Shown piece after piece: positions 32,809 to 43,765 of a DNA stretch of 64,000 nucleotides. The notes under the pieces are model-generated. The model was not told the DNA's origin and searched no databases. It saw nothing but the letters and a program-made list of their open reading frames with translations. Location: contig OX123182.2 in the NCBI GenBank assembly GCA_944739405.2, positions 90,388,051 through 90,452,050 on the forward strand, written 5' to 3'. Both the position numbers and the translations under genes were made by a program. Source of the stretch: Euclidia mi. Its lineage: Eukaryota > Arthropoda > Insecta > Lepidoptera > Erebidae. The first letter of the stretch is position 1. The number at the start of each line of letters is the position of its first letter.

Positions 32809-34983
32809 TATATGTACTAAACCGCATCACTAATAAAATAGACAAGAAATTCAATCACATTAGACACCTAACATCAAAATTCCATAAGGAATTAAACGTG
32901 ACGAACACAATAGCACTAAGTGCTAAACTATAACCGACCGCTAGAAACATGACAAACCAAAAACGTAGGAAAAACCTTCCCTTCACAATTCCTTCATACA
33001 ATGTCTACTTATTTGTGTATTACCACTTCAAAAAATGCCAGAATCCGGCACTCACCGGGGTTCTCGAGGGAACATAAAAGAGATAGGCGGGCTCTTTTTA
33101 CTCCAGTTCGCGAAAACCTTTAGAAGTTCATAGCTATACAGTTTCAAGCCCTGATTTAGGTACGCTGGTATTACCTTCTTGAGTATTAGTGAGCACTTTT
33201 TGTAAATTAGGCGGCTGTTTGATGAAACTTGATTTACATTTTGTTGCGTTAACAGCACTCAAGTAGATGAGTGACATTTTCTTTAGCAAAAGATATTTTC
33301 TTGGAAATTTTTGTTAGGTAATTTATTCTATGTTTTAAATTCTATTTACGTTAATGGTTTTGAAACCTTTGTCGTTTTTTTATTCCATTATATTAAAAAT
33401 ATAATCTATAATATAAAAATTCGGTTCTTAATGTGCAAGACCGGTGGCAATCACAAAAAATCCTACTACTACAACTCAACGAAAATTCGTGTCGCGTAGT
33501 TCATAACAATTAGGCGCAAAAACAGTCCCTTTATTATTCATGCATCAGTTCTAAACTAAAACATTTACCCAGCGGCCTCGTGGTCAGCCAAGGCAAATAA
33601 AAACTCGAAACCGCTCGTTCACATTGCTGCACTTCGCAAACATATCCTTCGCTTATGAGTACTTATGCCTTAAACTTTAAACGAATTCCCAAATAGATGA
33701 CGGTATTCCTATTTCGTTCCTTTCTTTGCCTTACTCTATTTCACAAAGTTACTTTCAGTTACAGAAAAACGTGAACGAGTGTTGCATTTTACGAGATCCG
33801 TCGGATCGCTACGAAAAATCGTTCATGTTTCGTTTAAACTTCAGCAATAAAAGCGACGGTCCACTTGCATTCAGAAAGGAAGTGGAAGTGGAAAAAGTGA
33901 AAAATAAAAAGTGGCATAACCGGAGTGTTCGACCGCAGCACGCAGACGAGTCAGAATTTAAATTAACCACTTCATATTCCGGTCTGTATGCGATGAAATA
34001 TTTATACGGCCGCGCAGCGCTAACACATCGCCCCGCCATATTAAAATAACAACGCAATGTCTGACAATGGACCGTAACTTTTTTACCAAATTAGATTGTT
34101 ATGGTTTTGGTTATATCAGCGCGTCGCAATTTTCTTATAAATTACGCGGCAAACTTTCAGCTATCTCGTTTCTAGCTTGACTCAATTATTTTCATTTTAA
34201 ATAAAAAGCGTACGTTTTCAAGCTATTTAAAACAAAATAAACCAAACATTATTCCATCCATTTTCAATCATAGACTAGAATAATGTTTCGTGTCTATAAG
34301 TACACGTTTTTGTAAGTATCTGCAATTTCTTTACGTTTGTACCTCAATTTATCATGCTGAAAATTGTTTATCATATCGAACCAACTCTGTATTACTATTA
34401 GTAACACTTAGCACACAGCCAAACAAGTAATAGGAATTGACATAAGTACAGCAAAATATTAGGAAAAAATGTAAAAGACGATGATGAACGCGCTCTCATG
34501 ATCATCATCATCTTAACGTTGTCCTTTGCTAACCGATTAAGAGTGCGTTTGCAGGTGAATGAGATGTGCTACTTCCTAAGCCGCTGAGCCATAGGTACGA
34601 GGATTCGTGCCAATATGAAGCGATGCACAGATGATGTGAGGAAAATCTGTCTTCTGCTTCCATTTCTTCATCGCAAATTGTTAAATTTAATTGAGTTTTC
34701 CCACACAATCATTACGTGTTCATCTCTAACAAAAGTAACAGACACCGTCTAATGACTGCTTGCATTTTTTTGCTGCCGTCTATCCCTAGCACACAATAGA
34801 TACGACTGGCAATCATACATCGAATCCAAATCTTGAAATAAAACTCGCTCTCTGTTTTCGTATTGTTTCAAGAAAACAAAATTGCATTAAATTATTGTTA
34901 GGTGATTCTATTACGTCTTTCTGTCAAACGTAATGTTGATCGATTTGATGTCATAAGGACTCAACATATTAAACGTTTTTTTT

Positions 34984-35186
34984 AAACAGGCGACTTCCGC
35001 ACTGCGACTTGTGTCGCTGGGGCCTTTATAAACACACAACCAACGGTCGAAATGAACACACAGACACAAAACAACAATAATGTATGTATCACACAAAGTG
35101 TTGTCTCGCGTAGGAATCGAACCCACTAAACTCGGCGCAGTGTCAACCGGCTAGGCTTTTGCTTAAACCACTACGCCAACCCTGCA
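34984..35186 (-). repeat. tRNA-derived SINE (family S1), minus strand
   Basis: On the minus strand it has GGTTGGCGTAGTGG (A box), TTGACACTGCGCCGA, GGGTTCGATTCC (B box) and GAGACAACACTTTGTGTGAT, matching the copy at 17698 along its length. The tail end is AAGTCGCCTGTTTAAAAAAA. Confidence 0.85.
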
Positions 35187-35309
35187 GTCAAACTAGACCT
35201 GTCGCCTACCTCAATAAAATGTAATGCAATTAAACGACTAATAATTTAACTAACTGTTTTACGTGTAATATACTTTCCATCAGGTTCGCCAATAAATGTT
35301 TATACCTAT

Positions 35310-36200
35310 GTACAAAGATCTGTCCTTAAAACTATGCTCAAAAAGCCATTTAGATACGCCACGCAAGATCTTTATAACGATTGTAAGGTACTTAACGTGC
35401 GCCAATTATTTATATTAAAATCATGCATATATCTACATCCAATAGTTGTGAAATCTGTAACGTATCCAAAATTTCTAAAACGACGGGTATTTCGAATTGA
35501 TGTACCTTCAGTCAAGACGACGTTCGCAAGACGCTTTAGTCCCTTTATAGAGCGCTACTTATATAATAAAGTAGTAAGCTACAGCGACATTAAACGTTGC
35601 TCGACTACGGAAGCAAAGCTCAAAATCATGAGGTGGTTACTATCATTGTCATATGATGCAACTGAAAGACTTTTGGTTCATCTGTGCTGATATTTATATA
35701 ATATATAAACACCACATATATGTATATAAATATATATATAAGCATATTAATATATATGAATTATAATATACACACACACACAAATACGTACTCATATAAA
35801 TTAGTTACATATATATATTCATGGCGTATAAAGTATTTATTGTAGGTAATATTAGTGTCGTACTTAATCCCTAAACACTTATTATAAATAAGATAGTAAT
35901 TTCACCGAAGCTTATTTATTTTTGTATCCTTTTTCTCAATTTTATTTTTGTCTAACGAGTAAATCCTTTAGTTACCATAAAATTTTGTTTTTGTATAATA
36001 TGAAATGTTATTCAAAAATGTAAAATGTGCTATTGAATTAATCGTAATGTCGACCGAGCTACATTTATAATAAACTGGGAATTGTGAACCGCAACAGGCA
36101 CCCATAGGACAGGCTTTGCCTAGTGTGGGGCCGATGGATATAAACAAATTGTATTGCTCTTTTGGTAATAAATTATTTTTATTTTTTTTATTTTATTTGG
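35310..36200 (+). pseudogene. LINE-E fragment: C-terminus of ORF2 and 3' UTR
   Basis: The open frame to 35690 encodes KKPFRYATQDLYNDCKVLNV RQLFIL, the conserved C-terminal end of Jockey/CR1-type LINE polymerases, and stops at a normal-looking C-terminus (ERLLVHLC). The following 3' UTR includes an AT/CA low-complexity run (35690-35830) and GGCACCCATAGGACAGGC...GTGTGGGGCCGATGG, then AATAAATTATTTTTATTTTT as a tail. The 5' truncation has removed the RT and endonuclease. It lies wholly in the spacer, so it is not part of the inverted duplication. Confidence 0.7.
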
Positions 36201-36634
36201 TACATGACAGAGGTACCTAATATTTATAGGCAGCGATAGCTTAGTGGAGATAAGAACCTCGGGTTGCGTCTGGGGTAACGCTAGGAGGATGATGATGACT
36301 TAGGTAATATTGTTGCACCGGAAACAAACAATTTGTTAAAAATCGTAACCGTGAGTGGGTTCGCTAATAGTATAAGACAACACTAAAATATTTATAAGTA
36401 AAATCGACCTAAACAATTTGTGACGGATGCCAGGAATCGAACCTTAGCTGGTTCGCCACAGTGCGCTGGTGGTGTGTAACTGTAGAGTGTTCCCACGACG
36501 ACTGTGTTCTATGTGTGCGTGGACTGTATGGCTTCTAACTATAGGGCTTCAGAAATGAAACATCTGCATACGTGGGTGGTTACATACGTTTACTGACGTT
36601 TACTCAGTCACAGTGATGGTGGTTGGGACTAGGG

Positions 36635-36860
36635 ATGGTGATCTGAAATCGATTAATCGAAAAATCGATTCTTCGGAACAAATTAATCGAATTTGAAATC
36701 GATATGTTTTAAGTAATTAAAAACTCGCGAGCAATGCCGTAATATTATATATTTTTTTACATTAACAGAAAAATCTAATGTCAATTTTCAAGGGTAAAAT
36801 ATCGATTCACTGAATCGATTCATTACAATATATCGATTTAAAAACTCGATTAATTGTTTT
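36635..36860. repeat. ATCGAT-rich cluster next to the right arm
   Basis: At least eight ATCGA motifs within about 220 bp (for example AAATCGATT, TAATCGAAA, TATCGATTC), immediately inside the right arm boundary. Composition is otherwise AT-rich. Confidence 0.7.
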
Positions 36861-38344
36861 TTTTTAAACAATACGAAAACAGAGAGCGAGTTTTATTTCA
36901 AGAGTTGGATTCGATGTATGATTGCCAGTCGTATATATTGTGTGCTAGGGATAGACGGCAGCAAAAAAATGCAAGCAGTCATTAGACGGTGTCTGTTACT
37001 TTTGTTAGAGATGAACACGTACTGATTGTGTGGGAAAACTCAATTAAATTTAACAATTTGTGATGAAGAAATGGAAGCAGAAGACACAGATTTTCCTCAC
37101 ATCATCTGCGCATCGCTTCATACTGGCATGAATCCTCGTATAGCTCAGCGGCTTAGGAAGTAGCACATCTCATTCACCTGCAAACGCGCTCTTAATCGGT
37201 TAGCAAAGGACAACGTTAAGATGATGATGATCATGAGAGCGCGGTTCATCATCGTCTTTTACTTTTTTTTCCTAATATTTCGCTGTACTTATGTCAATTC
37301 CTATTACTTGTTTGGCTGTGTGCTAAGTGTTACTAATAGTAATACAGAGTTGGTTCAATATGATAAACAATTTTCAGCATGATAATTGAGGTACAAACGT
37401 AAACAAATTGTAGATACTTCCAAAAACGTGAACTTAAAGACACCAAACGAACTGTACCTATATTTATGTACACTATTCAAGTCTATGGTTGAAAATGGCT
37501 GGAATAATTTTTGGTTTATTTTGCTTTAAACAGCTTGAAAACGTACGCTTTTTATTGAAAATGAAAATAATTGAGTCAAGCTAGAAACGAGATAGCTGAA
37601 AGATTGCCGCGTAATTTATAAGAAAATTGTGACGCGCTGATATAACCAAAACAATAACAATCTAATTTGGTAAAAAAGTTACGGTCCATTGTCAGACATT
37701 GCGTTGTTATTTTAATATGGCGGGGCGATGTGTTAGCGCTGCGCGGCCGTATAAATATTTCATCGCATACAGACCGGAATATGAAGTGGTTAATTTAAAT
37801 TCTGACTCGTCTGCGTGCTGCGGTCGAACACTCCGGTTATGCCACTTTTTATTTTTCACTTTTTCTACTCCCACTTCCTTTCTGAATGCAAGCGGAGCGT
37901 CGCTTTTATTGCTGACGTTTGAACGAAACATGAACGATTTTTCGTAGCGATCCGACGGATCTAGTAAAAATGCAACACTCGCTCACGTTTTTCTGTAACT
38001 GAAAGTAACTTTGTGAAATGGAGTAAGGCAAAGAAAGGAACGAAAAAGGAATACCGTCATCTATTTGGCAATTCGTTTAAAGTTTCAGGCATAAGTACTC
38101 ATAAGCGAAGGGGCATGTTTGCGAAGTGCAGCAATGTGAACGAGCGGTTTCGAGTTTTTATTTACCTTGGCTGACCACGAGACCGCTGGGTAAATGTTTT
38201 AGTTTAGAACTGACGCATAAGTAATAAAGGGTCTGTTTTTGCGCCTAATTGTTATGAACTATGCGTCACAAATTTTCGTTGAGTAGTGATAGGATTTTTT
38301 TTGTAATTTCCACCGGTCTTGCACATTAAGAACCGAATTTTATT

Positions 38345-38525
38345 TACTAACTAGCTGACCCAGCGAACTTCGTAACAGTCGATTCTTTAATTTTTTTTTA
38401 ATTTTAAAATTTTTCCTCTCCGTAAGAACCATCCTCGTACTTCAAGGAATATTAAAAAAAAAGAATAAGTGAAATCGGTTCAGCTGCTCTCGAGATTTGC
38501 GCATAGCAACACATTCAGCGACTCA
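38345..38525 (+). repeat. ACTAGCTGACCC-type interspersed repeat in the right arm
   Basis: Begins AACTAGCTGACCCAGCGAAC and contains AAATCGGTTCAGCTGCTCTC and AACACATTCAGCGACTCATT, a repeat found widely in insect genomes. The left arm has no counterpart between GAACCGAATTTT and the sequence beyond it, so it inserted after the arms formed. Confidence 0.7.
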
Positions 38526-39163
38526 TTTTATATTGTTATATATTATATTTTTTATATAATGGAATGCAAGAAACGACAAAGATTTCAAAACGTAAATAGA
38601 ATTGAAAGCATACAAGAAATTACCTAACAAAAATTTCCAAGAAAATATATTTTGCTAAAGAAAATGTCACTCATATACTTGAGTGCTGTTAACGCAACAA
38701 AATGTAAATCAAGTTTCATCAAACAGCCGCCTAATTTACAAAAAGTGCTCAGTAATACTCAAAAAGGTAATACCAGCGTACCTAAATCAGGGCTTGAAAA
38801 TGTATAGCTATGAACTTCTAAAGGTTTTTGCGAACTGGAGTAAAAAGAGCCCGCCTACCTCTTTTATGTTCCCTCGAGATCCCCGGTGAGTGCCCACCTC
38901 AAAATATTCAAGAATTCTGGCGTTTTTTGAAGTGGTAATACACAAATAAGTAGACATTGTATGAAGGAATTGTGAAGGGAAGGTTTTTCCTACGTTTTGG
39001 TTTGTCATGTTTCTAGCGGTCGGTCGGTGAGTTAAGCACTTAGTGTTATTTTGTTTGTCACGTTTATTTCGTTGTGGAACTTTGATGTTAGGTTTCTAAT
39101 GTGATTGAATTTCTTGTCTATGTTATTAGTGATTCGGCTTGGTACATATATTTAATCTGTATA

Positions 39164-39531
39164 CAGGTTGTAAAAAGACCCTTAACGAAAACTGAAACCC
39201 CATATTGAACCAATCATTACGAACATTTTTTGCTTCAGCATCATACCTGGGAAATTACTGGTTCAGAAGATATTGAGGCTCAAAGTTACTATGGAATTTT
39301 TGTAATGAGGTACAAAATCGATGCATTTACCCCGTCAACCTGTTCTATAGTTGTCCTATGCACCCATGAATTAGTAGGTATTTTGAAAATTTCACGCGCG
39401 CATTTTTAATAGCTTGAAAAAAGTGAATACTAAAAAAGAAGTCTTTTCCCAGGTTTTATTTTTGCTTTGTATGACTTGGCATGTCCAAAACGAGTAGTCT
39501 TCGGCTTGGTGATGGGTCTTGTGACAACCTG
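39164..39531 (+). mobile_element. MITE (family M2), copy 1
   Basis: 368 bp with inverted ends CAGGTTGTAAAAAGACCC and (inward from the right) CAGGTTGTCACAAGACCC. It is flanked by TA-rich sequence (CTGTATA before, TATATAAAA after), consistent with a TA target. The left arm carries the empty site. A second copy is at 42584-42959. Confidence 0.75.
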
Positions 39532-39532
39532 T

Positions 39533-39747
39533 ATATAAAATCCTTGCGTTACTGACTGACTGACTGACTGACAGACAAGCTACAGCCAAAACGATTAGAC
39601 GCAATAATCTGAAATTTGAAATTGCATGTATGTTCTTTGTGGACCGTTGGGACGCACTAAGAAGGAATTGCCTAAAAATACCTAGGGGATTGGGCAAAGC
39701 GGGTAAATTATAAAAAATGTGCGGGCGTAGCCGCGTGTTTCCTCTAG
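39533..39747 (+). repeat. (TGAC)-cored short repeat, copy f
   Basis: TATATAAAATCCTTGCG, five TGAC units, ending CCTCTAG-T. The M2 MITE is inserted exactly at its TATATA end. Confidence 0.8.
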
Positions 39748-40372
39748 TTTTATTATAAATACCGTAATCAATTGTTTGAATGTTGAATTCCATACGAGAG
39801 TTGATTGTGTATTTACTAGTGTTAGTATCAGATATTTAAACTACCTAAGTATCTATGTACCGAAATGTTTTTATACATTTATTGCATTATAAATTATGAT
39901 GTCAAAATGAAGCGGGGCTATGAAGAGATTTGTCAAATCCGCACTGTGATTTTAGCAGTATCCTTAATAACATGAATTTTGAAGTAACGTAGATCGATAT
40001 CCTTAATTATGAAACTAGAGTCTTAGAAACCTGCCACTTTAACATCAATTTGTGGATCACACAAAGATAAAGATGATAAATTATATCCAGGCACAGCATC
40101 AATCCTACAAATTTATCAAGGGTGGAAAATGTTCCCAAGACTACCGGCGTAGCAGTGGGCATCACTTACCAATAGACTACAGCAAGAGTCTAGATGAACA
40201 GGTCAGTTTCACTTCTAGTTACAGTGATTTATACTTTTATTCGTAGCCTATCTACTTAGGTCAGAAACCTGGATCTCCATTTACATACCACAGTAGGATA
40301 AAAAGTACAAGACAGCTGAACAAAGTCAGATAATACTTACATTACACCTAAAACGTGGCTTGAAAGAAGTAG

Positions 40373-40491
40373 AAATAAAATATTCAAGTTAAACATACAT
40401 ACATACATACATATACCCACGCCTTTTTCCCGTAGGGGTAGGTAGAGACAACAGAACGCCACTTGCTTCAAATAAAATATTCAAGTTAAAC
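40373..40491 (-). repeat. LINE 3'-end fragment with (TATG)n tail and 22-bp target duplication
   Basis: The insert 40395-40469 reads on the minus strand as CTACCTACCCCTACGGG, AAGGCGTGGGTA, then TATG repeats. It is flanked by identical 22-bp sequences at 40373-40394 and 40470-40491. The arms on the left side contain only one copy of the 22-mer. This is a severely 5'-truncated retrotransposed LINE end. Confidence 0.8.
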
Positions 40492-40829
40492 GTAAGCACT
40501 TAATCTACTGTCACGTTTGCCCGTAATAAAAGTTATACTCATACAATTCTATTATGAAAAACGTACCTCGTACTTTTTAGTCGCTGACTTGGTCATTACC
40601 GTATACGTAACTTTTTAGGTCATGTCATTATTTATTATACCCATTTTTACACAGTCCCCGCACAAGGAATGATCCTGTGTTACGGGAGAGTTAACATACA
40701 TTCCTAAACACCAATGTACTTATTTTTGTAATTGTTTATTAAGTATCGCTTGCCAAACGGTGAAAGAAAACATAGTGAAAAAACTTGCATATGAGATTTC
40801 TCCATAATGTTTCGAAAGCAATGTGCCTT

Positions 40830-41813
40830 CCTTACCCAAAATTGTTCTTCCTGATGAGTTGTAATCCGAATGTTCACTCTTCCTAAAATTGTTCATCCTA
40901 AAGTTTTCATTCATACTATTTGTAGTGCAACCGGTGATGTTCATAACACTCATGTTTCCGAAAATTGTAATTAATAATATCATTAATGTAAATGTTTTTT
41001 TATCATAACGTTTTTGTCTCTAATCATAATTACTATAATATTTTCACTCATACTCAGAAAGAAACATCTGAGATAATTATGCCTAAAAAAACCAACTGTT
41101 TAGAATTATTAAAGGTCGTTTCACTGATATTTGTCTTAAATTAATGAAATTGGGGGGCAATTGGGGCACTATGAAAAAAATACTTAGAAAAATTTCGCGA
41201 CCAATTTTGAGGTAGCGCTCGCCGGCCGCTGCCGCGGCACCGCTCGGTTCGCTCGCTCGGCTCGCGCGTAGTTGGTCACAGTTCTAGCCTAACCTAACCT
41301 ATGGATCCCTTCGACATCGTTTTTACGACAAACGGTTAGTCGGAGACAAAAAACACCAAGAAACTTTTAGCCTTATATTTAGGTGTTTTATACGATATGA
41401 TCGAGAAAATAAACGATTTGCAAAAATAACACTATTTTGGCTAAATGTTTTAAAGTCAGGAGATATATAGCGCCCTCCTAGGCTACACTCCAACCGAAAT
41501 TCATAAAACACGACTCATTTACGGTTATGTTTATGGCCTGGGAGTTTATACCGTAGTTTTAACCGTACCTAAACCAATAACTATAGGACCGATTCGGTTC
41601 TGGCCTGGCACTTCACCGGCCGCTGCCGCGGCACGCTCGCTTCACTCGCTCGGCTCGTGCGTTGTAGTCACAGTTCTAACCTAACCTAAACCAATAATTA
41701 TAGGACCGATTCGGTTCTGGCACTTCGCCGGCCGCTGCCACGGCACGCTCGCTTCGCTCCCTCGGCTAATTAAAGTTACGCAAAATTAATGTATATAATA
41801 CTGATTATCTTAA
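40830..41813. other. Non-coding with repeated CG-rich motif
   Basis: Three copies of a CGCCGGCCGCTGCCGCGGCA-like motif followed by CTCGCTTCGCTCGCTCGGCT-like sequence at about 41218-41275, 41616-41665 and 41726-41768. The last two lie in a roughly 115-bp direct repeat that also includes CCTAAACCAATAA and AGGACCGATTCGGTTCTGG. 40840-40980 has irregular iterations of AGGA and AACAATTTT. Confidence 0.6.
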
Positions 41814-42015
41814 TATATAAAATCCTTGCGTTACTGACTGACTGACAGACACGCTACAGCCGAAACTATTGGGCGCAGGAAGCTGAAATTTGGCATGTAT
41901 GTTCCTTGGAGACCGTAGTGGTGCACTAAGAAGGGATTTCCCGAAATTCCCACGGGATCGGCCAAATCGGGTAAATTAAAAAAAATATGCAGGCGTAGCT
42001 GCTGGCGTCCTCTAG
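41814..42015 (+). repeat. (TGAC)-cored short repeat, copy g
   Basis: Full-length plus-strand copy. It forms an inverted pair with 42383-42585. Confidence 0.85.
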
Positions 42016-42382
42016 TTATGAATAAAAAGAAATCTAAACAAAAACGAACAGTCATATACTGTGAATAATAGTGTAAAAGATGGTTATGTTGAGAAAATAT
42101 AGAAAAACAAATAAAAGTATAATAGATGTTTATTGCTACTGACATTGTGAAGTTGAATGCTTCAGAATTATGAACATTAGATACAGAGCAGTTAGGAATT
42201 GTGATTGTTAGGATGAAAAATGTTAGGAAGAACATTTTCGGATTTCCAATTATCGGAGTTGAAAATGTAGGTGAACTTTGGCGCACCCTAAAAACTACGG
42301 AAAAGAAATATCGAAAACAATTCAACAAAAGAACAAATCATATTTCTCAACTGTTGGCGTCTTTTTCTGTTTTATCAAAACA

Positions 42383-42585
42383 CTAGAAGACGCCAGCAGC
42401 TACGCCTGCATTTTTTTTAAATTTACCCGTTTTAGCCGATCCCGTGGGAATTTCGGGAAATCCCTTCTTAGTGCACCCCTACGATCCCCAAGGAACATAC
42501 ATGCCAAATTTCAGCTTCCGGCGCCCAATAATTTCGGCTGTAGCGTGTCTGTCAGTCAGTCAGTAACGCAAGGATTTTATATACA
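42383..42585 (-). repeat. (TGAC)-cored short repeat, copy h
   Basis: Full-length minus-strand copy starting CTAGAAGACGCCAGCAGC and ending at TATATA, where the second M2 MITE is inserted. Confidence 0.85.
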
Positions 42586-42959
42586 GGGTGTAAAAAGACC
42601 CTTAACGAAAACTGAAACCACATATTGTACCAATCATTACGAACATTTTTTGCTTCGGCATCATACCTGGGAAATTACTGGTTCAGGAGATATTGAGGCT
42701 CAAAGTTACTATGGAAGTTTTGTAATTAGGTACAAAATCGATGCATTTACCCCGCTAACCTGTTCTATAGATGTCCTATGCACCCAAAGATCAGTAGGTA
42801 TTTCGAAAATTACACGCGCGCATTTTTTATAGCGGCTTGAAAAAAGTGAAAACTAAAAAAAAAATGTCGTTTCCCAAGTTTTATTTTTGGTTAGTATGAC
42901 AAGGCATGATGTCCAAAACGCGTAGACTTCGGCTTGGTGATGGGTCTTGTGACATCCTG
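42584..42959 (+). mobile_element. MITE (family M2), copy 2
   Basis: 376 bp; ends CAGGGTGTAAAAAGACCC and (inward) CAGGATGTCACAAGACCC. The interior is nearly collinear with copy 1 (CCTTAACGAAAACTGAAACC..., TCATACCTGGGAAATTACTGG). There is no coding capacity. Confidence 0.75.
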
Positions 42960-43765
42960 TATTAAGATATCGAGAAAGCAATACACTTATCAGGCACAAC
43001 AACAGCATTAACAATATGATGCCACGAAAACTGCTTATGATTTGGCACTTCGTTGTAAAAAGTATGTATACCTATACAAAAGATACGTGATTTTCTGCTT
43101 TTAAACTCGTAAAACCAAAAGTAAACAAGGTACTGTAGCTTACTTGAATATTCTATCCGAGGATTACACATTTTAACCCCCTAGTGGAGATCTAATCCAC
43201 AATACTCAAAGTTTTGAGTTCAGTGAGGTACCTAGTGAAAGTACTTACATAAAATGTAAAAAAAAAATCGCGGGATCATAGATTTTGGTCCAAATAGTCA
43301 CAAAAATGGTTTAAATATATCTCCTGACATAATTCAGGTACTCAACAAGATAGCCAAATACCTAAAATTGTAATAAAATCTTATTATAATAATAACGGTT
43401 GTATTTTGAGAGTAACAACAATTATTATATAATAATTGTTGTTACTTTCTTATTTGGTCAGCCACATTTATGTTTTGTATAATAGTACCGTCGGCGCGCC
43501 GTCTTCTAAGTTACATAGATTAGGATTTCATGACATTCAATAGGAGCTCAGTTTGAAGCAGACATCTTTATACTCCGATTACCGGTTTTTGCTATCAAAG
43601 CTGGTGCAGGCAAGTAGAAGGCATTTGCTTGCGGCGAGTAACTGGTATTATTTATTCTCCCTACTTATTCATGAGTTCCAAATATACTTATAAGATGAAT
43701 TGAAATTTTGCGAGACTAATATGTAATACAATACGAGAGACTGCTGAAAGCTACATGCGATGGGG
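42960..43765. other. Non-coding; contains a perfect 36-bp palindrome
   Basis: The palindrome at 43411-43446 has arms AGTAACAACAATTATTAT with no spacer. No gene or other repeat is recognised. Confidence 0.6.

Larger units (their letters stand above)
30650..34872 (+). repeat. Left arm of a large inverted repeat
   Basis: Reverse-complementary to 36865-40829 over about 4 kb. The inner boundary is at TTCGTATTGTTT (about 34868). Some tracts are perfectly conserved, others have small indels. The arm contains a SINE-like tRNA fragment (around 34580-34610), an (ATC)n run and the 212-bp identical core at 33891-34102. Confidence 0.9.
34873..36864. other. Spacer of the inverted repeat
   Basis: About 2.0 kb of non-palindromic DNA between the arms. 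It holds a SINE, a LINE 3' fragment, tRNA-like pieces (A-box-like TAGCTTAGTGG near 36228 and a reversed B box near 36430-36445) and an ATCGAT-rich stretch. Confidence 0.8.
36865..40829 (-). repeat. Right arm of the large inverted repeat
   Basis: Reverse complement of 30650-34872. It lacks the SINE and the Transib-like insertion of the left side. Its own extra insertions are a repeat at 38345-38525, a MITE at 39164-39531 and a LINE tail at 40395-40469. The outer end is at about 40829, where similarity to the left arm stops. Confidence 0.9.

Noticed and set aside
33052..34057. ORFs mirrored in both inverted-repeat arms
   Set aside because: They start at GTG or are antisense pairs, and differences between arms often change amino acids; duplication explains them.
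36225..36480. tRNA genes in the inverted-repeat spacer
   Set aside because: Only isolated A-box-like and B-box-like pieces in opposite orientation; no cloverleaf can be formed.
41290..41690. CCTAA units as an interstitial telomere array
   Set aside because: Only two to three units at each place, which is common by chance in insect DNA.
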